Assembly (NCBI GenBank): GCA_023105745.1
Contig: JALGQZ010000017.1
Span: 1,336,001 to 1,400,000, forward strand
From: Austropuccinia psidii
Taxonomy: Eukaryota > Basidiomycota > Pucciniomycetes > Pucciniales > Sphaerophragmiaceae
Length of the DNA: 64,000 nt
Direction of reading: 5' to 3'
Below, piece by piece: positions 12,241 through 22,170 of the stretch. Below the pieces are notes generated by a model. The model made no database searches, was not told where the DNA came from, and saw only the letters and a list, made by a program, of their open reading frames with translations. A program made the translations under genes and the position numbers. How positions within the stretch are numbered: position 1 is the stretch's first letter; every line of letters starts with the position of its first letter.

Positions 12241-14190
12241 CTATCTGCTTAGTCCATCTGCATTCTTATGAATATTCCCATCCTTATGAACAATAGTCAT
12301 ATTGCCTCTGTATTCTTGTATGGCTTTTTGCCATCTGAGCATGTGCCTGTTGGGTGTTTTCATGTTCAAAAGTGATTTGACAGCTGTAAAATCTGTTATC
12401 ACTTCAAAAACACATCCCTTCAAGAAGTAGTTCAATTTCTCCAAGGCCCAGACAAGGCCCAGACATTCCATCTGACTTGCTCCATATCTGGCTTCAGTTG
12501 GTTTGATTTGCCTGGATATAAAACATATGGGTCCTTCTACAGGTTTATCATTTATGATCTGAGCTTGGTGAAGTGCAGCACCTAGTCCATCCCCTGATGC
12601 ATCAATATACAGTTTGAAAGGCAGTTTAAAGTCTGGCATCAGTAAGAGTGGAGCAGTGGTCAATGCTTCTCTTAGAGACTCAAAAGCTTTGACTCTGTCA
12701 ACAGTCATTTCAAATACTGTGTCTTTGTCACACAACTTATAAAGTGGTCTTGCTATGGATGCAAAATCTTTAATGTGTTGCCTGTAATATCCTGCAAAAC
12801 CTAAGAATGACTGAATTTCCTTCTTATTCTGAGGCATGGGCTTTAACAATACTGCTGAAACTTTGTTTTTGTCAATTCCAAGGGACAAAACAGATACAAC
12901 ATGTCCTAGTGCTTTAAGTTCTTTAAATCCAAAATGGCATTTCTTCAAGGAGATTTTCATTTTGACTGATTGAATTTTTGTCAAAACTCTGGACAATCTG
13001 TATATGTGCTCTTCCCAAGTCTTGGAACAGACAATAATGTCATCAATGTAAATGATTCACCATCCCTCTGAGAGTTCTTCAGGGAAAATTTCATTCATCA
13101 TTCTTTGGAAGTGTGAAGGTGCACTTTTAATACCAAAGGGCATCCTCAAGTATTCATACACTCCACAATGAACTATAATTCTCAGGTATTTTCTTGCTCT
13201 TGGTGTCACAACATTTTGATGGAATCCTTTAAGGGAATCCATAGTGGTTATATACACTGCTTGAGATATTTGAGTAAGGGCAATTTGGATTTTTGGTATT
13301 GGGTATCTGTCTGGAACAGTGTAAGTGTTCAGAGCTCTAAAGTCCCCAACCATTCTGGATTTTCCATTATGCCACGCCACTATGACTGGTGTAGTTATTT
13401 CTACTTCTTCATTGTGGCCTACTTTTCTTATTACACCAAGGTCCAGAAGTTCTTTGATATGAATTTCTAGATCTTCTCTTAATTTTGAACTTGCTGGATA
13501 AGAAGGTCTTCCTAGGAGTGGTGGATAAGGTCTCTCTATGTTAAGAATGATGTCAACTTCATGACCAATAATTGCTCCTAGAGGTTCTTTGTCTGTAGCA
13601 AATGCTCCTCTGTGGTCATACAAAAGGGAAGAAAGTTCATTTTCTTGTTTATCAGTCAGATGAAGGCTTATTTCAGCCTCATTTAACTGTTCAGACTTGA
13701 ATTTCCCTAAATCTAAGTTTACTGGTGATACTTTGTTTACTGTAATTTGTCTTTTAAATGGTAAAAAGGAAAATTTTTGGCGCTTATTGTCTCCAATAGT
13801 AAAGTATCTGTCCTTGTCATTATGTAAATCTTTCCCATACATGATTAAATAGTCATTTCCCAATATAAAATGGGTACTAGAGCAATTTACCATAACAACA
13901 AATTCAACTGTGATCCTTAAATTCCCATTTATGTGTCGGAATATGACATTGGTCCCAAAGATTATTAATGCTTTCATTGGGTTACTTGCACTGTTGAATT
14001 TTATACCATCAATTGGTAACAATTTGTCTTCAATATTTGGTACACAAGTCTTAAGAAAAGATTTTCCAACACAAGAGCAGAAGGCTCCTGGGTCAAGCAA
14101 AAGTTTGGTGGGCTTGTTTTCAATCACCACTTCTGTTATACAGGAGTTACCAGCTGTATAACCTTTCCCTCTGTTTGGTTTTGTCTTCAT
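12241..14190 (-). pseudogene. Element A1 protease, reverse transcriptase and RNase H
   Basis: The start MKTKPNRGKGYTAG follows the gag/protease stop. The protease motif is LLDPGAFCSCVG at 14086-14094, with DPG in place of the usual DTG or DSG. RT follows with [44 protein letters not shown] and YIDD at 13039-13050. RNase H has [31 protein letters not shown] and [13 protein letters not shown] at 13057-13059, just upstream of YIDD, splits RT. A TAG at 12241-12243 ends RNase H. The frame is otherwise continuous with gag and integrase. Confidence 0.93.
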
Positions 14191-14211
14191 AAGTTGTGCA
14201 TCTTGAACTTT

Positions 14212-15105
14212 TCATAAATCAGCTTGTCCATTGCTCAATTGTGCCAAGTGGGAATAAGATTCCATGATGTCAAAAGTGGCATTGATATTTTCTATATCTT
14301 TTGAAGATTCAGAAAATATGGATGACTTATCATCTGAATTGTCGTCAATTATGTCTTTTTTTTCAACATCTGGTTCCTTTTCAATGTCAATTTCATTTAT
14401 TTTCCCCCTTGTTGGACATGTATTGGCTAAATGGGTGGTGCTTTGGCAAATATGGCACTTTCCGACTGTATCTGCAGATTTATACTTAATATTACTAGAA
14501 TTTCCTTTGGGGTTTTTTTCCACAGAATCTTTCCAAGGTGTATTAAACCTTGTTTTGAGATTCACCCTACTAGAACCAATTTTGGTTCTGGTGGTTACTT
14601 CTTCTAGTATATTGATAATATCCTCTTCTGAATATTGTTCAGTAGTTCTGCTTTTGATAGCATGCTCTAGGTCACCTCCACATTGTCTCAGAATCTTTCT
14701 ATGGATCATAAATTCTGACATGTCAGGATATAATGCTGTTAATCTGTCTTTTTGTTGGCAAAACCATGGTAAAGCTTTGTCTTTATCAGCATTAAATTTG
14801 GCAGATTCAAAGGCTGTTTCAACTTTAAACCTCCAAGCATCATTTGCCCATTTGTTGATGATTTGGGTTTTCCATCAAGTCCAACTCTGGTGTCCATGTG
14901 CTTGTCTTATTTTGATGTACCATCTGTGAGCTGATCTGGTAAACAAGGTGTTAAACCTGGCTGTTACCAATCTGTCTGGTAATTCAAAATCCTCTTTGAT
15001 CATGTCAATACCTCTAATGAATTCCATATGGTCATACTCTCCTTCACCACTGAAGTGAGGCCATTCTTTAAGTTTTGGAACTTCTTTCAAGAGTGCTTGG
15101 CCCAT
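14212..15105 (-). pseudogene. Element A1 gag: capsid-like domain and CCHC zinc knuckle
   Basis: This begins at MGQALLKEVPKLKEWPHFSGEGEYDHM, a typical retrotransposon Gag capsid start. It runs through a WYIKIRQAHG segment and a KILRQCGGDLEHA segment to a CX2CX4HX4C knuckle (CHICQSTTHLANTC, 14416-14457) that would bind element RNA. A Ser/Asp/Glu-rich linker follows. Stops are TAA at 15106-15108, TGA at 14875-14877 (SWT then stop; A2 has Trp) and TGA at 14212-14214. The last lies at the gag/protease boundary, where A2 also has a stop. Confidence 0.9.
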
Positions 15106-15108
15106 TTA

Positions 15109-16515
15109 TGGTTCCAAGTTATGAAAAGAAGTGGATAATTCATTTTTTAATTGTGAATTATCAGGATCCAATACTTGTGGATTTGAAATTCTTGTGCCCT
15201 CATTTTGATTTAGAGGTGTAGACATTCTTGGTAAGGTGTTCAGTAATTGTTCAATGTCATTCATTTTACTGTTGCTACACCTTTGGGAATTTCTGTATTC
15301 ATGTTGGAAGCTTTGTATTAAATTTATTACTTCAATTTTATACATGTCTTCCTTATGTGTCAGTTCTTGCCATAACTCTGTCTGTCTTGTATTATCAGCA
15401 GTGACTTGATTCAATTTCATTGATAATTTTGATACTTCTTCTTGTGAAGCATCAAAACACTTTTTCAAGGCAATGGTATATGTCTTTACTTCAGTAAATG
15501 AATTTGAAATGTCATCAAGCACTTTTTTGTTATCTGTTTTGATAATATTTCTGGCTTGTTTAATTCTTGTTTCAATTATGTCATCAATATTGAATTTAGA
15601 ATATTTATCTGTTAATTCTTTAATAATGGCAGATTGTTCATTTATTTTATTGCTGGAATAATTATCATTATTGGAATTTTTAATTGTTCTTAAAACTTTT
15701 TCAAAACACATAAGTGTTTCATTAATTTGGCTTAGACTCAGGTTGTTTGTTTTAATGTTGTTACAAATGGTTTCATTTTTATCAGAAAGATGTTTTTTCA
15801 CGTCATTTATAGCATCATACAACTCTGGGATGGAATCAAATATATCAGAAATCATTTCTGGAATTTTAATCTGGCTTCCTCCTTCTTCTGTAATTCCATC
15901 ATGGTTCTGGCCATCTGAAATACATTTTCCATGGCATCCTGTTGAATCTTTGGGATTCTGTAGCCCTGGCTGTAAGGTTTTGGGGCTGGTGCCTTCCCTT
16001 TGCCCTTGTTTCGAGTTTGTGGCTGCTTTTTCACGTTGGAATTGCTGGTGCTGGCCACTGGGGCTGTCTTTGGCACTGGTTTGGGTGGTGGAGGGTTGTT
16101 TTTCCTCCATTCTAGTGTCAACAGCATCATGTTTTTCTTCTCCATCAATTGATGCCATCCATTGAGCAATTTTCAAGTGTTGGGATGACCCAGGAATTTT
16201 CTTACTGTCAGGTAAGAATTCATGCAATTCTTCCACAGGTCTGCAAGGATCTGGTACTCCTTGAATTGAAGTGCATTGTTGTATGCACTGTGGCTGGCTT
16301 TGTATATGTCCACAGAGGCTTGTTGTGGCAGTGTCAGCTCTTTTTGAAGGTAAAATGGTATTATCAGCTTCAGAATGACCCGTTTTAGTTGCTTGGAAGT
16401 CATCAACTGACCCTTTTCCTTCTGTACCTGATTGGCCTCTGCCATAATCATGTCTATTACCTTTTTGGGAGCTGCTTGAGGGGTTGTAGCTGGCTCCTGA
16501 CCTGGTTGAAGGCAT
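15109..16515 (-). pseudogene. Element A1 gag N-terminal region (coiled coil) with overlapping low-complexity stretch
   Basis: One open frame of 469 codons begins with ATG at 16513-16515 (MPSTRSGASYNPSSSSQKG). Its first 220 residues are polar and low in complexity. From about 15855 on they become a long heptad-rich coiled coil (ISDIFDSIPELYDAINDVKK..., LNQVTADNTRQTELW) that leads into capsid. The ATG lies inside a likely intron (16502-16565), and the upstream half overlaps a better conserved frame (see 15852-16501). I therefore think only the part from the ATG at 15853-15855 is Gag in this frame. It ends at TAA 15106-15108. Confidence 0.7.
15852..16501 (-). CDS. Pre-gag ORF of A1 (frame -1 relative to gag), broken by one stop
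   Basis: This frame is open from the predicted 3' splice site at 16502 to TGA at 15852-15854, apart from one TGA at 16173-16175 where A2 has TGC (Cys). It encodes a compact-looking segment (EYQILADLWKNC, MNSYLTVRKFLG, LLNGW), a Pro/Lys-rich linker (NNPPPPKPVPKT, NKGKGKAPAPKP) and a closing PYSQGYRIPKIQQDA / VFQMARTMMELQ helix. The same blocks recur in element D (25340-26103). The first in-frame ATG is at about 16457, but the upstream leader exon splices into this frame. The stop overlaps a gag-frame ATG as ATGA. The function is unknown; it is probably an N-terminal Gag domain. Confidence 0.6.
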
Positions 16516-16565
16516 AATTATGGTTTAAAAATGTTTAAAATAGTATTTTTACATCAAAAACTTAC
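16502..16565 (-). other. Predicted 64-nt spliceosomal intron in A1 leader
   Basis: On the minus strand the 5' site is AATA|GTAAGT and the 3' site is TTCAACCAG|GTCAGG. Joining the exons links the leader frame (ends codon AAT plus A) to GT, then CAG GAG CCA, which is exactly the pre-gag frame. The counterpart in A2 is 62469-62533 (65 nt), and family C has a 68-nt intron in the equivalent role. The intron contains the ATG of the long gag-frame ORF. Confidence 0.6.
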
Positions 16566-16763
16566 TATTGGCCAAAATGTTTGCTTTCTGAAGGGTATTA
16601 CTTATGTCAAAGTAAATCAATTCAGAAGATATTGGTTCAGGCTGGTTATTTTGAGTCACAATAACAGTACCATTATGGTCTGAATTAATAGTACTGGCAG
16701 GAATAATGCTAGTGACTGTTGAGGCTGTTTCAATGTTTTCTTGTCTTACCACGTTGTCAGACA
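16566..16763 (-). CDS. Leader exon upstream of A1 pre-gag (putative)
   Basis: An open frame (VSDNVVRQENIETASTVTS...DISNTLQKANILANS) is preceded by a 3' splice-like ATTTTAG at 16764-16770 and ends at the GTAAGT donor. The A2 copy keeps the same amino-acid pattern with one stop. The polar, acidic composition shows no known domain. The translation start is unclear: an in-frame ATG exists at 16785, but it lies upstream of the apparent acceptor. A further 5' exon is possible. Confidence 0.45.
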
Positions 16764-16785
16764 CTAAAATTAATGAAAAATCCAA

Positions 16786-16969
16786 TTAATTAAGTAAAAA
16801 AAAGGTTATTTCAAAAAAGAAATAAAAATATAAGCCTCACTTATAATATGAAAAAAAAAAATTTTTTAAGGATTTTTTGGATTATAAGTATTTTTTTATA
16901 TGTTTTTAAATTTTTCAATACAAGAAAAAAGATTTAAAAAGAGTAAAAAAATTGTCACAGGTAAAATAT
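16786..16969 (-). other. A1 5' untranslated leader
   Basis: An AT-rich stretch between the primer-binding site and the leader exon, with no ORF and long A/T runs. It is closely matched by A2 (62763-62938). A packaging signal would be expected here, but nothing specific can be recognised. Confidence 0.5.
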
Positions 16970-16987
16970 CACGGCTGGCGCCCCAAA
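16970..16987 (-). other. Primer-binding site candidate of A1
   Basis: Directly after the 5' LTR terminal ACA the sense strand reads TTTGGGGCGCCAGCCGTG. The same 18-nt core, with small changes, follows the 5' LTRs of D, C1, E and A2, so it is under selection as the cDNA priming site. I cannot match it to a tRNA 3' end from memory. Confidence 0.65.
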
Positions 16988-18816
16988 TGTAAGGTTTGGA
17001 TATGAAACTTTGATTAAAAATCAAGTACTTTTCCTGTCCTCAAAATTGGTATAAGGTAAAAAATCAATTAAAAATAGTAAGAAATATTATTTTTAAAAGA
17101 AAACACGCCAATTTTATTTTTTATAACTTTATTAGTATAAAAAAATTTTATTATAAAAATTTATTGTTTTACCAACAATAAAAATTTATCCAAAAAATAC
17201 TCTACAAGAGATATTTTGAGGCTACAAAAGAAATTTCTTCAAGAGCAATTTCAATTGGAATTAATTGAGCAAAGAACTGCAAGAAATTCATTAAATAACA
17301 AAGTCTTTAAAAAGAATGTTAAAGAGAAAACACGCCCAAAAGTGACCAGAGTGAATTTGGAAACAAAGTGACAAAGTTTACAGTGATGAAAGATGCTTTA
17401 ATTCACTTTTGGGGTGGTTCAGGGGTGAAAATGATTATAAAAGTTACAAACAATGATTATAATGATTTTTTCACGTGGTTAAAAGGTTTATAATGATTTA
17501 ATAAAGGTGGGTGGAATCTCTTATTGATTGGTTTAACAGTGTTTAAACTAATTAATAAAAGGAAAAGATTCTAACATGAAGAGAAAAGTGGGGCAAAGAA
17601 GACATTCTTTTATAGCCATCAATTCTCTTACTCCAAAAGTAAAATTTACTCTTGTCAGTCGTGAAAAACAGCCTGACAACAGAAAAGCCAATTATGGAAT
17701 CTTTGGACCCTGGTTTAGACCAAAAAAGGGCTGGTTTAAGCCATTTTCAGCCATTTCAGACCCTTAAATCAGCCATTACTATAGCAATACCAGGCCTAGA
17801 GCTTTAAAACCACGTCAGAATGTGTGTAAGAAGGGTAGAAACCAGTTAAAACTGTTTTTACTATGGTTGCTTTATCTTAAGGGTAGTTTTACCCTCTTGG
17901 CAACAGCTAAAACTACCCCAGTTGGTATCAAAACCTCATCATCAATTGAGTCCACAGACCCTGTAACTCAATTCCAGGCCAAAAGTGATGAACTTTTGCG
18001 TGAATTTTGACATCCCACGCCTTTCAGCAAGGATTTTGGGGGTCTAGCTCCCCCTTAGAGCTGGAGTTCCTTTTCCCCCCCAAATTTAATCTTTCCAATT
18101 TATTTTTCCTTTAATTCCTCATCATGTATTATACTTATAATTTACATATGTAATTCAATTCAATTGTACAGTACAATACAGTAATAATTGACACCTCATA
18201 TGTAAATCAAAGTTCACTTATGTAATACACACGCACATTTTGACATTTCAATTGAATTCAATTGAAAATACTTCAATCCCTCATAACTTCTAAACTAAAC
18301 ACAACACCTCAATTTTAACACAAAAATTGATGGTTAACACCACATGTGGTGTAAATTAAATTAAGGTTTTGAGTATTTTCAACTTTTGTATTGAAAATAC
18401 TAAAAACTTAATTTAAGCTTATTTAGAGTTGAGTTACAAGAATTTCACTCAGAGGTGACCCCACCTGATTTTTTATGGGGAATCCAATGGTGAAATAATT
18501 TTTATGTATTTATTTATTGGATAAAAAGTTATGATAATTTTTATTTAAATTTTTTCCAAATTGATTTATTTTTTCACAATTTGGTTAAAATTTCATTTTT
18601 ACTTAATTTTTTCAAGTATAAATGTAATTTTATACTTACAAAATTTAATGTATTTTTATTTTTAAATTGTAATTAATTTTTTATTTTTAATATAATTTTA
18701 TATTTATATTTTGATTTTTATTTTAATAATATAAATAAATTTATATTATTTATATTTTTATGTTAATTTTGTTATTTGTGGTCTTTTGGTATATGAAATT
18801 ACCTCTAAGGCTCACA
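16988..18816 (-). repeat. 5' LTR of element A1
   Basis: This 1829-bp LTR is paired with 8728-10567. It has a perfect ACACCACATGTGGTGT palindrome (18337-18352) and the 22-bp GAATTC-centred palindrome (18246-18267). Its right edge GGCTCACA is followed by TAGAG, the target duplication. Confidence 0.95.
17607..17614 (-). promoter_or_regulatory. TATA box in A1 5' LTR
   Basis: CTTTTATA on the plus strand reads TATAAAAG in the transposon sense and is conserved in all family-A LTRs. As the 5' LTR this copy would drive A1 transcription leftward. Confidence 0.6.
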
Positions 18817-18821
18817 TAGAG

Positions 18822-20060
18822 CCAGTAGCTCTTGTTGGCCAAAATTACACTTTTTTAGTGAAATTTTCAGATTGATGGGTGTACATTTGCTTTGCACTCT
18901 GTCTATGTATTGTACATGGTCTTCCCATGTCTCTGAGTATATCATGATATCATCAATATATGGTGTCCATCATCCTTTGGAAGTGGGCTGGTGCATTCTT
19001 GATGCCAAATGGCATTCTGGTGTACTCATATATGCCCATATGGCATATTATTCTGAGTAATTTCATGGAGTTTGGTTTGAATCCATTTTGGTGGAAGCCT
19101 TTCATACAATCCATCTTGGTTATGTATTTGGCTTTGGCTAGCTTATCCAAGGCATGAGGTATCCTTGGTATAGGGTACCTGTCTGCTTTTGTGTAGTTAT
19201 TCAGGGCTCTGAAGTCTCCACACAATCTAGACTTGCCATCATGCCAGGTGATAAGGACAGGAGTGGTGATTTCCACTATTTCATTGTGTCCAATCTTTCT
19301 GATAACATCCATGTCCAGGAGTTGATTGATATGTTTCTCAATATCCTTCCTGGTTTCCAGGCTTGCTGGATAAGGAGGTCTCCTCAGCATGGGTGGATAA
19401 GGTCTTTCCACATCCAGATATAGTTCTATATCATGGCCTTTGATCTTGCCTAATGGTTCTTCACCAATGGCAAATGCTGGTCTATTCTTTCTCAGCATCT
19501 TCAGTAAGCTTAGTTTTTGTTTACTGGTGAGGGTAGTGCTAAACTGTCCCTCTATGAATTCCTTCAGAAGTTCTTCTAGTAGGTCTTGAGAAGATATCTG
19601 GTATATGCCAAGTGAATATTTCTTTTCCTTGTTAGTACCAATGGTGATGTGCCTATTTTTACTCTTGTAAATGTCTATGCCATACATCCTCTGGTAATCT
19701 GTTCCCAGTAAAAACCCTTGGATGTGGGCATCATTAAGCACTACAAACTCTGGGTTGAGTCTGATATTGCCCTTCCTGTGGGGTATAATTATCTCTTTGA
19801 TAATTTTCCCAATGGAAGTCATCTTCCCTGATGCACTTTTAAAGTTCTTTGCCTTAGTGGGAAAGAGCTGTTTTTCCCGGTTTGTGAAGTGGGTATCCTG
19901 ATAGTTTCTGGCCACTTTGGAGCAGTGTGCTCCACTATCAATGATCAGTGGGTGCTGAGCATTGTCAATACATACAGTCATCTTTGTGGCTGTTTGATGT
20001 ATGTATGCCATTCCTTTAGTTGGTGTAACCAGGAATGTCTGTGCATCTTGTGTGTGTTTG
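18822..20060 (-). pseudogene. Element C1 protease and reverse transcriptase (decayed)
   Basis: The minus strand encodes protease with IIDSGAHCSKV, then an RT carrying [43 protein letters not shown] and [17 protein letters not shown]. Just past that point a 38-nt deletion, visible against element F, fuses the codons after MMDTI to the YIDD codons out of frame (junction near 18960). RT then continues to the A1 insertion at 18821. The stop at the gag/protease boundary is TAG at 20063-20065 (Leu in F and G). Confidence 0.9.
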
Positions 20061-21076
20061 CACTAGTTTTTGTTTGCAGTGTCTTGTGGCATACCTGCTT
20101 CCAACTGTATGTCCTGAATTTCTAGTGGGGTTTCCTCTTGGTATTCCACTAGAAACTCTTCTCTTGGGTCTTGGTCATCATCAGATGGTTCTCTGATGGC
20201 ATCACCCATAGAGTCTGATTCAGAATCCTCTGTTAGAGGTCCTTCCTCTTGGACTTTCTCAATGGCATAGACGTTTTTCTTTGCCTTTGGACAGTTGTTA
20301 GCATAGTGGTCTGTTGAACCACAGTTGTGACAATAATTTCTCTTCTTTGCCAGTTCTGCCACTTTTTCTTTGGGTTTGTCTTTAAACTCTACCCTGAAAG
20401 GTTGTTTCTCTTTGAAACCACTGCTCTTATATGGGGTAAATATCCCTATATTTTTCCTTTTCCTTATGTCTTGTAAGGTGTTGGCAATGTCATCTAGAGT
20501 GCATTTTTGGTTGCATCTGCATTTTACTGCATCCTCTAGTTCTTCTGGCAGTCGTGTCAGAAGTTTTTTATTCCTCATTTAGATTTTCATCTGAGGATCA
20601 ATGGCTTTAAGTCTTCTAGACTGTCTGAGACACCACTCAAATGGATCTTTGTCCACAGAGTATTTGTCATTCTCAAATGACATGGTCTTTTGCCATATCC
20701 AAGTTCCATTACTGTACTTTTGGATGATTTGACTCTTCCACCATGGCCAGTTCCTTCCGCCATGGATTTCTTTCATATCTGTGTACCATATACTTGCATG
20801 ACCTTTCAATGCAGTATTCAATCTAGCAGTAATCCAGTAGTCTGGTATGCTTGGTACATCAATGAAGAGTCCATAAATATAATCTATGAGTTCCATATGA
20901 TCATATTCTCCTGATCCAGAGAATTTGGGCCAGCTTGAGGCCTCAGGAAGCTGTTTCAAGGCTTCCTTCTCTGAATAAGACATGCAATCTCCATCCTGGT
21001 ATTGTGATAGAGATCTTTCCTTATTCAACAACATGGCATCTGGTTTGATGTCATCTGGTTGATATGGATTCTCCAT
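20061..21076 (-). pseudogene. Element C1 gag: capsid-like domain and CCHC knuckle
   Basis: The capsid-like region runs from MENPYQPDD through LPEASSWPKFSGSGEYDHMEL, NGTWIWQKTMSFENDKYSVDKDPFEWCLRQSRR and the KLLTRLPEELEDAVKC segment. The knuckle [14 protein letters not shown] at 20291-20332 (CX2CX4HX4C) and an acidic tail follow. A TAA at 20579-20581 (Gln in F) cuts it in two, and TAG at 20063-20065 ends it. The frame differs by -1 from the upstream coiled-coil segment, with the overlap near 21030-21100. That shift could be a mutation. Confidence 0.87.
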
Positions 21077-21945
21077 AGCTTGGCCTTGTGGTTGGGTTTC
21101 AAGATATGGTAGGCATTAAACAATTTGTTAATGTCTTGATCCAGACACTCCCTGTCCCTTGTGCTGTGGTGTTGTTCTTCAAAAACTATATTCAGTCTTC
21201 TGTTGGTTTCTTCAGAGGCTTTGCTCAGTTGAGCATATCCTTCTTGAAGATTCTTAACTATCTGTTCCAAGGAGGCTTGAGTTTTTCTCATCCTCTCTCG
21301 GCCAGCTTTAATTTCTGCAAACTGCTTTGCAGGTTGCTCGGCATATTGGGACATTTGTAACCACAGTGTATCACTGTTGATGTTACTCTCAGATGTGACA
21401 ATATTATTTTCAGTCTTAGTGGGGGTAATGTTTCTATTACCAGGACTACTGATCCTAGAGTGGTTTACAACTACTTCTGGTTCTTGTGTACTTCTTTCAC
21501 CAAATCTAACAGCTTCTGGATCATAGGGTCTGACTCTTTCCTCCTCTGGTTGAAGGAGGTTTTGTTCTTGCCCTTGTTTCCTTGTCTTCTCCTGGAAACT
21601 TCCTGGAATTGTGAAGAATGGTGACTCTTGGCCACTGATCTGCTGGTTTCTGAATGGTGTGAAGCCACTGGAGAGCTGATTTGGCCTGCTCCTTGTGACC
21701 ATGAAGGAATCTGAGTAAGCCCTGTGTGGGTTAATTGTTCTTCTATTGCTTGGATAGTGGCTTGATTCTCCCTTATCCTCTGTGCCCTTGCCTACAGGAG
21801 TCTGTGCTGCCTGGTAGGATTCCAACCTTTGGGGATTACCATTAGGTCTTTGAAGTCTATTTCTTTGAGACAGATCTTCTGGCAACTTGATCCCAGTTCT
21901 GCCCAGTAAGTTGCTAGGTTGAACGTCTTGTTGTCCATGCTCCAT
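21025..21945 (-). pseudogene. Element C1 gag N-terminal region: polar segment and coiled coil
   Basis: A 306-codon frame reads an Arg/Gln/Ser-rich polar stretch that overlaps the pre-gag frame, then a heptad-type helix (SQYAEQPAKQFAEIKAGRERM, ASLEQIVKNLQEGYAQLSKASEETNRRL). It is comparable in place and type to the coiled coil of A1 and D. It runs out of frame at about 21100, just before capsid. The upper part (above about 21470) is probably not translated in this frame. Confidence 0.65.
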
Positions 21946-22170
21946 TGAAATAAATCTTTGAGGAGTTGGTGGATCTGAAGAACCTGATCCATATCTTTCC
22001 AGTCCTCTGGTTGGGGTTTCTGTTGAATTGGAGTGTGAATGGAAAGGTTGATATTATCTCCCTCATTGTTTTGCCATCCACCACTGTGTCCAAGGTGTCT
22101 TCTTTCAGGTCTTCTGGTTCTGGACAATCCTTCTCTGTCCTCTGGCTGGTTCCTTTGGAAGCCAAGGTCT
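21471..22170 (-). CDS. Pre-gag ORF of C1 (frame -1 relative to gag), damaged
   Basis: After the predicted intron this exon reads ETLASKG-type sequence, then WKDMDQVLQIHQLLKDLFQW, NLATYWAELGSSCQKICLKEIDF, KGWNP, a Lys/Gln-rich linker and DPMIQKLLDLVKEVHKNQK, ending at TAG 21471-21473. The L-A-x2-W ... S ... G-W-x-P pattern matches A and D. A 1-nt indel near 22010 and a TAG near 21792 break this copy. The intact stretch in element E (40814-41315) shows the original reading. The function is unknown. Confidence 0.55.

Larger units (their letters stand above)
8728..18816 (-). mobile_element. Element A1: full-length family-A Ty3/Gypsy element
   Basis: This 10,089-bp element has LTRs 8728-10567 and 16988-18816 and target duplication TAGAG at 8723-8727 and 18817-18821. 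The intact sister sequence at about 45189 (cctagagccagtagc, antisense RT of element F) shows exactly the joined empty site. Gag-pol (10591-16515) stays in one frame with six stops. A1 disrupts RT of C1. Its LTRs are very similar to each other, with scattered differences. Confidence 0.96.

Noticed and set aside
15106..16515. Taking the 469-codon frame starting MPSTRSG as the complete Gag N-terminus
   Set aside because: Its ATG lies in a likely intron, and between A2 and D its first half is far less conserved than the overlapping frame. Only the coiled-coil part is kept as Gag.
17576..17767. Basic 63-84 codon frame in LTR-A (also 63477-63731)
   Set aside because: It lies antisense over the TATA/R region and is repeated only because the LTR is repeated. 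The A1 3' LTR copy is stopped.
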